The notes beneath the pieces were generated by a model, which was not told the DNA's origin, made no database searches, and saw only the letters and a list, made by a program, of their open reading frames with translations. Shown in pieces: positions 21,601 through 33,600 of a stretch of DNA of 64,000 nt (within the stretch, counting starts at the first letter, position 1; every line of letters starts with the position of its first letter). The position numbers and the translations under genes are program-made. The DNA is from Closterium sp. NIES-65. Its lineage: Eukaryota > Streptophyta > Zygnematophyceae > Desmidiales > Closteriaceae. The stretch lies in NCBI GenBank assembly GCA_948144175.1, contig CANXME010002004.1, forward strand, positions 310,001 through 374,000. Reading direction: 5' to 3'.

Positions 21601-24600
21601 ACAGATCGTTTCTTCGAGCTCCAGAAGGGATACGCGGCGACCCGGCCCCAGGGTCCTCCAGGTTCTCGGCGACCATCGGGTCCGTTGCGTTTGATCTTGG
21701 ACTGCGTGACGAGATGGGGTTCTACACTCCACATGGTGAACAGGGGCTTCGAGCTGCGCATGCCCATTGCCATGTTTTTCGACGATTCAGATGTACGTAT
21801 GGTAGGATTCACATTCGCTTGTGACTATGGCGAATGGGGGTACGTGGGCATGGCTTGAATAGTGCCACCATCCCATGCATGTGCCGCCATCCCATGCATG
21901 TGCCACCATCCCATGCATGCATGTCCCACCATCCCATGCATGTGCCACCATCCCATGCATGTGCCACAATCCCATGCATGCATGTCCCACCATCCCATGC
22001 ATGTGCCACCATCCCATGCATGCATGTGCCACCATCCCATGCATGTGCCACCATCCCATGCATGCATGTCCCACCATCCCATGCATGCATGTGCCACCAT
22101 CCCATGCATGCATGTGCCACCATCCCATGCATGCATGTGCCACCATCCCATGCATGTGCCACAATCCCATGCATGTGCCACCATCCCATGCATGCATGTC
22201 CCACCATCCCATGCATGCATGTCCCACCATCCCATGCATGTGCCACCATCCCATGCATGCATGTGCCACCATCCCATGCATGCATGTGCCACCATCCCAT
22301 GCATGTGCCACAATCCCATGCATGTGCCACCATCCCATGCATGCATGTCCCACCATCCCATGCATGTGCCACCATCCTATGCATGTGCCACAATCCCATG
22401 CATGTGCCACCATCCCATGCATGTGCCACCATCCCATGCTGTGCCTCCATCTATACAACCCATGTGACCCATACCAGTCATCATCAGCAAGGAGACTAAG
22501 AAGGCGTGGGACGCCATCAGGTTGACGGATGCGCACTGGGACGACCTCGCCGAGCTCCGAGACTTCCTCACCCCATTTGAGCAAGTCACCCTCTTCGCCG
22601 AGGGTTCCCTGTACCCTACCCTCTCAGCCGTTGTACCGCAGTACAACGCGCTGATTGATCTGCAGGAGGAGGCACAGCGCACTCCTTGCATCTCCCCTCT
22701 GCGCTCATCGCTGATCACTGCTGCTCTGAACAAGCTGGAGCGACACATGGGGGGTGTGAGCGAGGAGGCAGCGATAGCCACTTTCTTGGACCCGCGCCAG
22801 AAGCTCGCACCCTTCAAGCACCGAGCCAGGGCAGCAGAGGGGAATTCGAGAGGGACAACATTGGAGCTAGGACCTGATAGGGTGAAGGCCCTGGTACGAG
22901 CGCGCCTTCCAGAGTACCAGGCAGCCAGCACCACGGCGCTGCGAGATGGTGGGGAGGTGACTAGTGCGAGGGGTGCAGGGGTGCCTGCGTCGGCAGGGGG
23001 TGGGGCTGTGGATGCATCGGCAAATGTCAGCATCCAGTCTCAGTTGTTCGCTGCGTGGGACGCCATGGAGGCCGAAGAGGGGGAGGATCTACAGGATGAG
23101 GTGGATCAGTACCTCGCAGAGGGGAGGCAGAGGGGTGGAAGCGCATTGGAGTATTGGCGCAGCAGGGAGACACTGAAGGGCTTGAGGGTGATGGCTAAAG
23201 ATTATCTGGGGGTACCGGCTTCGTCAGCAGCGAGTGAGCGCGCATTCTCACAGAGCAGGAACATCATTACTTGGCAGCGACACCGACTGGCAGCTGGCCA
23301 AGTGCGTGCTTCCATGCTGATTAAGACGTGGCAGGACCACCACCCTTCGGGGACTCTCGCTCCCAAGGGCACCTCAACGGCCAATCCCACCCTGGGAGTG
23401 GAGGATGACTCGATAGGGTTGTGATATTTGTTCGTAATTGATGCTCATGCCCTTAACTTCATCACATAACGTGATCGGACCAAAACTTGAATGGTTCTTA
23501 TTCCTGTGCGCCAAACTACTAGTTGACTCCGTTAGCTTTTAGGCCTTTGTAGGTTTTTTCCAAACACGTGTAACAGTTTACGCAACTTTGAATAGTTAAT
23601 TTACAGAAGGGAGGACGTTCATATAATAATATATTACACAAACATTCAGTCTTTGCAACACTGGACAGTAGTGAGGAAACCCCTACACACTGCATATGGG
23701 GTTCTGGCCCGACCCGACCCGGCCCCTACCCGACCCGACCCGGGGGCGGGTCAAGCCTGACCCGGCACCCGATACCCGGGTCGGGCCAGGATTCCTAGAA
23801 GTTCCGACCCGACCCGACCCGACCCGGAACCCGGCTGGCCCGCCCAAGTCGGGTCGGGTCGGGTCGGGCCTAATGATCATGCCTAGGTAGGGTCCTTCAA
23901 GCGGAGACATGGGTGAGACCGAGAAGACCACGGATGCGAAGAAAAGGGTCACGGGGCAAAGGTTTGGTGCCAATGTCAGCGAGGTTGTCTTGAGTAGGAA
24001 CATAGTGAAGGGTGACGGAGTGGTCGGCGGCATGATCACGAATGAAATGGTGCTTGATGTCGATGTGTTTGGCCTTGGGATGAAAGACGCCGTCGTCCTT
24101 GGCCAGAATGATGGCGCTGCTGTTGTCACACGAGATGCGGGTGGGGCCGGGTGGGGGAAGTCCAAGTGCAGTAAGGAGGGATCGAAGCCATAAGGCCTCA
24201 CGCACCGCGGCGCCCAGAGAATAGTATTCAGCTTGAGTAGGAACATAGTGAAGGGTGACGGAGTGGTCGGCGACATGATCACGAATGAAATGGTGCTTGA
24301 TGTCGATGTGTTTGGCCTTGGGATGAAAGACGCCGTCGTCCTTGGCCAGAATGATGGCGCTGCTGTTGTCACACGAGATGCGGGTGGGGCCGGGTGGGGG
24401 AAGTCAAAGTGCAGTAGGGAGGGATCGAAGCCATAAGGCCTCATGCACCGCGGCGCCCAGAGAATAGTATTCAGCTTCACATGAAGAGGTAGCGACGACA
24501 GCTTGACGTTTGGACTGCCAAGAGATGAGTGACGGACCGAGGAAGAACAAGTAGCACGTAACGGAGCGTCGGAGCTCGCCCTCCGGTCCCCAAGAGGCGT

Positions 24601-27600
24601 CACACCACCCATGAAGTTCAAGGGTGTTGGGAATGCCGCCAAGGAGAAGCCCGAGTGAGGTAGTCCCTTTCAAGTAGCGAGCAACGCGTTGGGCAGCCGA
24701 GACGTGAGGAGTAGACCAATCATGAAGGTGACGAGCAAGAGCTCCAGCGCTATATGCGAGGTCGGGACGGGAACCCACCATGGCATACATGATGGATCCG
24801 ACAAACGAGGTGTAAGGAAAGGAGGAGGAGTGTGGTGAGGAAGTCACGGGCGGCTGGAACTTGGTGTCCATGGGGGTGGCAACAGGGTTAAGTGGTGTGA
24901 ATGAGTAGGTGTCTAAGATGGAGGTGATGAATTTGGATTGAGGAAGGTGGAGAGTGCGTGAGGTCCGATCACGAGTGATGTGAAAGCCAAGGTAGTAGGA
25001 AAGAGGACCGAGGTCACGAAGCTTGAAGCGAGATGAAAGGGCACGCTTGAATGAGGAGAGAAGAGAAGAGGAGGAAAGAATGATGAGGTCGTCAACATGG
25101 ACGAGAGGAATGAAGAAAGATGCAGCTGTAGGCCGATAAGGAGATTGTGGAGTAGCAATGAAGAGGCCGGGGTCCGCACGGGCAGCAAAAAGGTGAAATG
25201 CAGCAAGCTCTTCACGAAGTTTGCGGTACCAGCACCGCGACGCTTGCTTCAGCCCGTACAGCGGTTTGTGCAAGAGACAAACTTGCTCAACACCATGGAC
25301 CACCGGAAACTCATAACCGGGAGGTTGCATCATGTAGAGAATTGCATCAAGAGTGCCGTTGAGGAAGGCGTTGGAAATGTCCAACTGATGGACTTCCAGG
25401 TCGAAAGCGGCAGCAATGGTGAGGAAGAGGCAGAGGGTGGCGAAGCGAACGGTAGGGTAGGAGCAAAGGTGTCATGGAAATCAACACCGTCGCGTTGTTT
25501 GAAACCTTTGACAACAAGGCGAGCCTTGCGGCGTTCAATAGAACCATCAGCATGCTCTTTGACCTTAAAAATCCATTTGCATGGAATCGGCTTGCACTTG
25601 GGTGGTCGAGGAACAATGCTGTAAGTGTCATTAGCGTGCAGGGCAGCAAATTCCGCATCAGCAGCCTTGATCCATTCAGCAGCATCAAGGCCGGTGCGGG
25701 CCTCATGAATGTTTTGAGGTTCGTAATGATGATGAAGGGCGGCATTAGCGGAGGTCTTGGAAAGAGGAGGAAGGGTGAAGTCAATGGGTTCAGAAGGAGA
25801 GGGTAGGACCTTGAGCAGTGAGAAAAGTGAAGGATTGGAAGGAGCTGAAGGGGATGGTGGTGAGGAACTAGAGGTGCAAGGGGGAGGACGAGCTGAAGAA
25901 GGAGAGGAGAGGGATGGAAGGCGGAAGTCTTGCGGCGTCGAGGGCAGAGGAAGGTTTGAAAACAAAGGAGGAGAAGAGGTTGCTGGTGCTGGCAGATTTG
26001 GAGATGGTGGGAGGAGGGTGGTGGAAGAGGTCATGGGAGGTGAACGAGAGGGAGGGGAGGTTGGGTCTGAGAGGGAAGGGGGTGGAGGAGGAGGCGGAGA
26101 GGATGATATGGGTGGTGGAGATGACAATGGAGGTTCACGAGGGTCATCCGAAGGTGGCGAAGAGGGCTCCATGAAGATGACATCACGAGAAAGTGTGACA
26201 CGGTGCTGAGTTGGGATATAGATGCGATAAGCTTTGGTGCCGTCAAGATGACCATACCCAACCATGACGCCGGCCGTGCTTCGGTCGTCGAGTTTGGAGC
26301 GGCGTTGCGGAGGAACGAGGACTGAAACGGGTGAACCGAAGATGCGGAGGTGTGATACGTCCGGACGTGCACCGGTCCATAGTTCTATGGGAGTCTTGGA
26401 AGCTGAACCACCCCGACTAATAGCATGATTTCGGAGATAGGCAGCAGTGAGAGCGGCTTCACCCCACCATCCTCTGTCCATGTGTGCGTCATGAAGCATG
26501 GAACGGACCATCTCAAGTATAGTCCGATTGGCGCGTTCAGCAACTCCATTTTGTTCGGGTGTGTACGGCGTAGAGCGGTGTCGAGCGATGCCATGAGCTT
26601 TAAGGAATGAAGTGAAGGCCTCGGAATTGAACTCCAAGGCACCATCGGAGCGAAACGCTTTGATGGTCCTTGGGGAGTGCATATTGTGCACCCGAGTGAC
26701 GTAAGCTTTGAAGCACGACAATGCCTCTGAACGATGGCGTAGGAGATACACGGTAATGTGGCGGGAATAGTCGTCGATGAAGGTGAGAAGGTAGCGAGCG
26801 CCTCCAATGGTAGTTCCATATGAAAACGGTCCAGCAATATCCGAATGAATGAGTTGGAGCGGTGCTGTGGTGCGAGAATGGGACACACCAAATGGTTGAC
26901 GCATTTGTTTCCCACGATAGCACGAGATGCATTGAGGAATTAAGGAAGAGGAGAGGTTAAGACCGGTGACCAGCTGCTGCCGATGAAGTGTTGACAAGTC
27001 CCGCATGTTAAGATGCCCGAAACGGCGATGCCAAAGGTATGAGGAGGAGGTGGTGGAGACTGGACATGCCGATGGGTTGATGGGGGGGGCGGCACTACTC
27101 CCATGATGCAGCTGAAGATAAAACAGATTGTTGCGGGTAAAGCCCTCGCCAATAAGAGCCTCATCAGTCTTGAGCTCAACCCGCCCAGCAATGGGGAAGG
27201 AAACGGCAATGCCGGCAGCTCCAAGTGCACGAGCTGAGAGCAGATTGTGAGCCGATGAAGGGAGAAACAGAACGTTGTCTAGCTGGATGGTGGTTTCCGA
27301 GGTTTGGGAACGAAGAGTAGCCACCACCGTGTCGACTCCCAAGACCTTGTAAGTCTCTCCGCCACCAAAGCGAACGATAATATCATCAGTTGGCTGCTGG
27401 AGAGATGAAAACAGCGAGCGATCGGAGCAAATATGGGAAGATGCGCCGCTGTCCACCAGCCAGGAAGACGTCCGAACCAGGTTTGATGAGGAGGCCGTGA
27501 ATGCCGATGCGTAGGGAGCACCATAAGGGAAGAGGAGGAGGAGGAGGAGGAGGAGGAGGAGGAGGAGGAGGATGGTGAAGATGAAGAGAGTAGTGACGAG

Positions 27601-30600
27601 AGGAGTCCAGGTGGGGAGGATGGAGCCGTGGCTGGTGCTGAAAGCAATGTCAATGTACCGGGAATCAGGTATGGACTGAGAGGCTGATGGGGCAGTAGGT
27701 GTTGTGGAGGTCGAAGGGATGTCGGCGGAGGAGCTTGTTGACACATGCACTGAAGGCTGGATGACAGATTTCTCCCGTCGAGAGCTTTTTTCGATCTCTT
27801 TCTTCTTCTTCAACTTGAAGCATTCGTCATTAGTGTGTCCCGTTTTCTTGCAGTAGCGGCAAGTAGGGGACTGGCGGGAACCGGAGCGAATAGGGTGGGA
27901 GGGCTGGGAATGGAGGTTGTATGCACCTTCCATGTTGCGGCTTGTACCAGATTGTGACCGCTCCCAATTGGCATCGAGTAGACGTGACTGCAGGTATTCA
28001 ACCGTCATAGACTTGATGTCTTTCACGGTGCAAATAGTTTATGTGAGAGTCTTGAAGGAGTCTGGCAGATTGAGAATGATGGAGATTACCACCACCCAAG
28101 ATGGTAACTCGAAGCCGGCAGATTTGAGTTGGTGCGTAAGATTTCCAACTCGATCGAAGTAGGAGCGAAGACTCATTGTTGGGTCCATCCGTGTAGTGAT
28201 GAGATCTCGGAGGAGAGCCACTTGTGCATGGTTACCCATGCAGTCAAACCGCGCCATGATGCATCCCCACATGTCTTTCGTCGTGTTGGCTTGAGCAAGT
28301 GTGAGCGAGAGCTGAGGATGGACGGCTGACATAAGAAGATAGTACGCATGCTCCTCTTTTTCTTCATCCGGCAGCGACGCAATTGAGTGGGCTGTTTTAG
28401 GGGCTGCACCATTGTTGCCTTCAGTAGCATCTCCACTGCTGGTTGTGGAGGAGGAAATGGAAGGGCGGGAAGCAACCTTGGGATCTCCAAGAAAGGACAT
28501 CAGCCCAAAGATATAAAAAATGTAGCATATCTTTTTCTTCCATGGAATGAAGTTGGAACCATCCGGTTCCAAGATAGGAAGGGTGTGCCGACCGAGAGGC
28601 GTCTCAACTTGAGCCATCAAGTGTGCGACGTTCACAAAGCTAGAAGCCTAGCTCTAATAGCATGAACAAAGTGGATCGGTGAACTTAGGGCACGATAGGA
28701 AGAAGAAATCTCCTTAGCAAGAAAATGGTACAAGTCTTAAAAACTAGAGCAAGGTCCTTGTCAAGGATGATTCCTAGTGAAGTGGGAAGCCACATATATG
28801 TGGCTGAACTCTTGAGGCTAGCTGCAGCACCTCAATGCTGAGGGCTAGGCTAGCCAGCCTTGCCAAGCTAGCAAGTGAGGCCACATGTTGCACATGTGGG
28901 CCAGGCTGGAACAACAGCCCACATGACAACATATGGCACACCATAGAGGCCAGCAAGGTGAGTGTGGGATGAGTGGACAGGTGGCAATGCCAACTGTGAC
29001 CACACTTCACTGTGGTGGAGTTTGGTAGAGTGTGGACATGTAATGTGGAGCATAATGAGAAAGGAGCCTGCAGCTACTGAGAATTGAACCCGCAACCTCT
29101 AAGACCACAGGTGAGAATCTACCCTCTGGGACATATTTGCTACACAACAGGGGGATGCCGTGGCACATACGGGGACAGCATGACGTGGCGGCCTGCAAAC
29201 GCCATCTCCGACACTTCTGCATGTGCAATTTGCAACGATCATTGAGGAGGAAGAAATTAGTGTGGCTGGGAGCCCCATCAACCTAACCCAACGTGCCTGG
29301 GAGCCACATCAACCGAACCCAACGTGCCTGGGAGCCACATCAACCCAACGTGCCTGGGAGCCGAGCTTCTTCTCGTTGAGCACGAGCCAGAGCGAGGCGA
29401 GCAGCATGAGGGCGCCGTGGCCCCAGTCGCCAAACATGATGGCAAAGAGGAACGGGAACGTCATGATGGAGAACACTCCCGGATTCGCCTCCTGGTACCG
29501 CGCCACTCTGAAAGGAGGGGACAGTCAGGGGGGATGTGGAGGCACGGTGTGGGAGGGAAAGGGGTGGAGAGAGAGAGACAAGGTCGTTGAGGATTGTTTC
29601 TGAGCACGCTTGAAGAAGGAACAAGCCTCGATCCGCAATTGGTGTGTTTCTCACATGGAGAACACGTCCGGGTTGACCGAGAGATGAATGAGAGGAGAGG
29701 GACAGCGTGGATTTCACCCTGGGCGTGGGCATGACAAGGGTAATGCAAATGAGTGAGCTCACCCGTAGGCATCAACAATGGCCTGGAAGGCGGAGGTGAA
29801 CTTGTTGGTGCGGAACAAGGTGGGCGGGAGGGCGTTGTGTGCATCGAATGATAAAGTCAGCCCAAAGCTCCTCACCAGTCCAACTCAGATTTGTGGGACG
29901 AGAAAGAGAGTGAGCTCACCCGTAGGCGTCAACGATGGCCTGGAAGGCGGAGGTGAACTTGTTGGTGCGGAAGAAGGTGGGCGGTGCCTCACGGGAGCGC
30001 AGAGTGTGGAAGATGGTGCTCACTGCTGCGTTGCTCGCCGCCATGCCCCGCTCCAACGCCTCCTGCACCTGGAGTCGTGAGTCATGCATTGTGTGTGTGT
30101 GCCATGTGCCATGCGCGTGCGCCATGCGTGTGCGCCATGCGTGTGCGCCATGCGCCATGCACGTGTTCAAGCGCCCCAGCCATGCGCCATGTGCCATGTG
30201 CCATGCCCACAAAGTGACATGTGCACCATGTGGACATCAGCCATGCCATGGCATGTGCATGCTCACCACATGTTCATGTGCATTTCCCCATGCGCATGAC
30301 CCCATGTATGCGAGTGGTCATGCGCCCAAAGAAAGCAATGAATAAAGAGGGGAAGGAACAGGTTAGGTCCGGCTGTCAGGCGTGCACTTTTCAGATAGAG
30401 CAAGGAAAATTTGCATGTGCACTTTTGCGCAGACAGGAGAGGAGGACGAGGGGGGAGGGAGGGCCGGGAAAAGGGGGCATGAGCAAGGAAAAGGCAGGAA
30501 AGGGGAGGGGAAAGAGCAGGAATGGAACAAGGGGGGTGGGGGGCGGAAGGGCGGGAAGGAAGGGAGGCTGGCAAAGGAGGAGAAGTGAACGAGCATGGAG

Positions 30601-33600
30601 GAACAACGATGACAGAAAAGACTGAACAACAGAAGCACGCAAGCACAGACAACGGCTTGGTGAGCAGGCCTTGCGAACCAGTCGGCAACAACAAGAGGCT
30701 GGGCAGCAGGCGTACCTTGACGAGCGCGGAGGTGGGGCACCAGGCCTCGGCCACGAGGCACTTGCGCGTGACGTCAATGGACAGCTGGTTGAGCACGTGG
30801 TACACTGCCTTCTCGTTGCGCACCTGGTGGTGGGGGGGTGGGAATGGGGGAAGCGGAGTGGGGAGTGGGGAGGGGAGGGGAGGGGCGGGGGTCGGAAAGG
30901 CGAAAGGGAATGGAGCTGGTTGAGCGGATGGTACACTGCCTTCTCATTGCGCACCTGGTGGTGGAGCATGGGAGAAGAGGGATTGGGAAGGGACGGGCGA
31001 GGGGAGAGCCGGGGAGGGCAGAACTGTTAGCGGGTAAGGGAGCACCAACTTTCGGTGACGGGGAATGCAAGTGGGGTTGAGGTTGAAGGTGGGGAACCGA
31101 GGGGAAACGAGAGGAAATGAGGGGGTGGAAGCAAGTTGACAGCATGATACGTCCCCTTCTCGTTGTGCACGTGATAACAAACACGCAGGAGCGGGAAGAC
31201 GGGCGAAGGGGTAAAGACGCGTGGATGGGTGAAGATCCACGAAAAGGAAAGACCGGAGATTTTCGAAAAATGCGCTAACTAAGACAGACGGGAGAAGGGG
31301 TGAACGGGGCCCAGAAACCCGAAGAGACCCAGAAAGAACCCGAGAGACCCAGAGATGAGCGGAAAGGTGCAGAGAGCTGCAAAGGGGTTCAGAATGGCGC
31401 ATGCACGGACCAGCGAGGTCCAGCGGTCGACGTAGACGCTGATGCTGTTGAGCACGTTGTCGCGGTGGCGGTTGCCCGCGTCTATCGCCGTCTGCAGCTC
31501 CCCCAGCCGCCCGCGCACCTGCAGGAGGCGGAGAGGGGGAGAGCGAACGAACGAGGGAAGAGAACGATTTAGGAGAGAAAGGGGTTGACGCGAAGGTGCA
31601 CGCGAGGGGGCGCGAAGGACGCCTCACAGGAACACGGAACGTGAAGTGGTGCAAGGAACGAAAAGCGAAGGAGAGTGGCGAAGTGTGGGAACGAGAGAAA
31701 AGGGTGGGGGAAAATAAAGCGAGAGAGTGCAGATTGAGGATAAGGGGGCGCGGGTGGGGAAAGGTGGAAGCGGAGGAAGACGGAAAAAAAAGGGGGCTGA
31801 GGGAAGGGGGGAAAGTGGAATGGACGAGGGCACATCGCAGAGAGCATCTTCTGCACTATGCCTTCCCTAAGAGGGTGAATCACAACCCCTGAGTCGAGAC
31901 CAAGGTCCCCTGAGTGCAGTGGCGTGGCACGAGCGCACGCACCTCAGCGAGCATCTGGCGCTGGCGCGCGGGCTCCTCGGGGAAGGGGTAGCGGTTGGCG
32001 CCGAAGGCCTCGCAGATCCGCATGATCTTGGTGCGCGCGCGGTCGCCCGAGAAGAACACCACGAACACCACCTTCTCCACCTGCGCGCATGGGGGGAACA
32101 CGATTAGGGTTCGGCGGGAAGGAGAGGGGGGGGGGGGGGGGGGGGAGGAGGGGAGAGGCGGAGAACGTAGATCATGTGAGGGGGTTGGAATGAGTAAAAA
32201 GGAGTCGCGATCTTGGTGCGCGCGCGATCGCCCGAGACGAAAAGAACACCACCTTCTCCACCAGCGCGCGGGGGAAACAAGGTTGGGAAGAGGGAGGGCA
32301 CCAGAAGAGATTGCATGACGAAGAGCCGCTTGGGAGGTTTGAAAGACAAATCCACCTGCTCGCCAGGGGCGGGGTCCAGCACGGGCTCGATCACGACTCT
32401 TGCTTCAGAAACATGTTGCCGCGCGTGGCGCGGAAAGATTGTCCACATTCAATGGATCCGCAACCGTGCACCCGCAGCTGTGCACCAGCGACCTTCCCAC
32501 CCAGGCCCGCCAGCTCACCTGCTCGCCGGTGGCGGGGTCGAGCACGGGCTCGTCCACGACCTCCTGCTTGAGAAACATGTTGCCGCGCGTGGCGCGGAAC
32601 AGCAGCCGCTCGAACGTCACGACCTTGCTTAGCGGCACCAGCCCCGTCACGAAGCCCAGCCGCTTGCTCGAGTCCGACGCCATCTCCTGGTGACAGCAAG
32701 GGGGAGGAGAGAAGAAAGGGGGGAGAGAGATGGGGAGAGCGGGAGAAGGGGAGAGAGGGAGAGAGGGGGAGGGAGGAGGTGGAGAGGCGCAGAATGAGTA
32801 TTGGCCGAAGAGGAGGCGTTTGTTCGAATCCGAAGCCATCTCCTTGGAAACAGGGGCGGAGGAGGGGGAAATGGCGAGAAGCGCGCAGGCAGGGTGTTCA
32901 TCTGAGCGTAAAGCGAGACAATAAAAAGAAGGCGAAGCGAGGAGAGGAAAAAGTGCATCCTACGCTAAGCGCACCTGCTCGAGCAGGAGAGGGCTGTCCA
33001 TGGATGCGCTCTCGCGGATGGACGACACGCGCACGATCTCCCGCTGATAGTCCGCCGCGCCCATCTGGGCGCTCGCGAAAAACGACCCCGCCTGGCGTCG
33101 CAAGCAAAGAATCAGAAACAGAGAGGGATAGCCAAAAAAAAAAACGTTAACTACCACAGGAATATTTGGAGATGAAGTGACGGGGAAACAGCGACAAGAC
33201 CTAGGGCGTGGATCTAGGCGTTGGATGAGAGTAAGTTATTACAGAACGACCATCAACGGATGAGAGCAGGAGCAGTGAGTGGGGATACCAAGGGACGAGA
33301 GGACTGAAGTTCAGCCGAGGAAGGAAAAAGTCCGGGATGCATGAAGGACGGGAATGGATCAGCCCACATTGTCCACAGCGGTACACCATACAATGGATCA
33401 ACACTGTCGCGCATTATCGTGAACGACATCGACCTACGACTATTCCAGGACGACCACGCGACATTCAGAGATCCATGACTTCGAACCGAACGCGCGATTT
33501 AAGAAGCGCTTCAACAGTGTTAATCCATCCCATCCCATTCCCCTCGACCCCGATCCCCTCCCACCCCACCAGCAACTTGTCAACCTTTATCAAACCCCTT

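Larger units (their letters stand above)
18989..23885 (+). mobile_element. hAT DNA transposon, apparently autonomous, nested in Copia-3
   Basis: 4,897 bp with an 8-bp TSD GGTAGGGT (18981-18988, 23886-23893), the hAT hallmark. The terminal inverted repeats are TAGGCATGATCAT at the left and its complement at the right. Both ends carry dense subterminal arrays of GGGTC/GACCC hexamer-like motifs (about 19003-19230 and 23705-23870), presumed transposase-binding sites. It encodes one four-exon transposase with BED finger and hAT dimerisation region. It lies between the Copia-3 RNase H stop and polypurine tract. Confidence 0.95.
18471..29149 (-). mobile_element. Copia-3: Ty1/copia element with 487-bp LTRs, inside VHA-a intron 11
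   Basis: Minus-strand copia of 10,679 bp, or about 5.8 kb without the nested hAT. The LTRs (18471-18957 and 28663-29149) are both 487 bp and differ at about six positions (1.2%). The TSD is GGGGG (18466-18470, 29150-29154). The primer-binding site next to the 5' LTR reads TGCTATTAGAGC and a polypurine tract (GAGGGGGGG) abuts the 3' LTR. Gag through RNase H is present but frameshifted twice. It is unrelated at family level to Copia-2/-4/-5: longer LTR, canonical zinc knuckle, different linker. It lies in the same orientation as VHA-a. Confidence 0.95.

Noticed and set aside
21787..22584. Long His/Met/Trp-rich and Cys/Pro-rich ORFs on both strands
   Set aside because: They are readings of the CCATGCATG minisatellite in the hAT intron. 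Several frames are open at once because the unit has no stop.
22377..23033. Minus-strand ORF of 218 codons
   Set aside because: Antisense to the last hAT transposase exon, which carries the conserved dimerisation domain on the plus strand.
23909..24436. Two similar plus-strand ORFs (about 67-94 codons)
   Set aside because: They are antisense to the duplicated RNase H segment of Copia-3.
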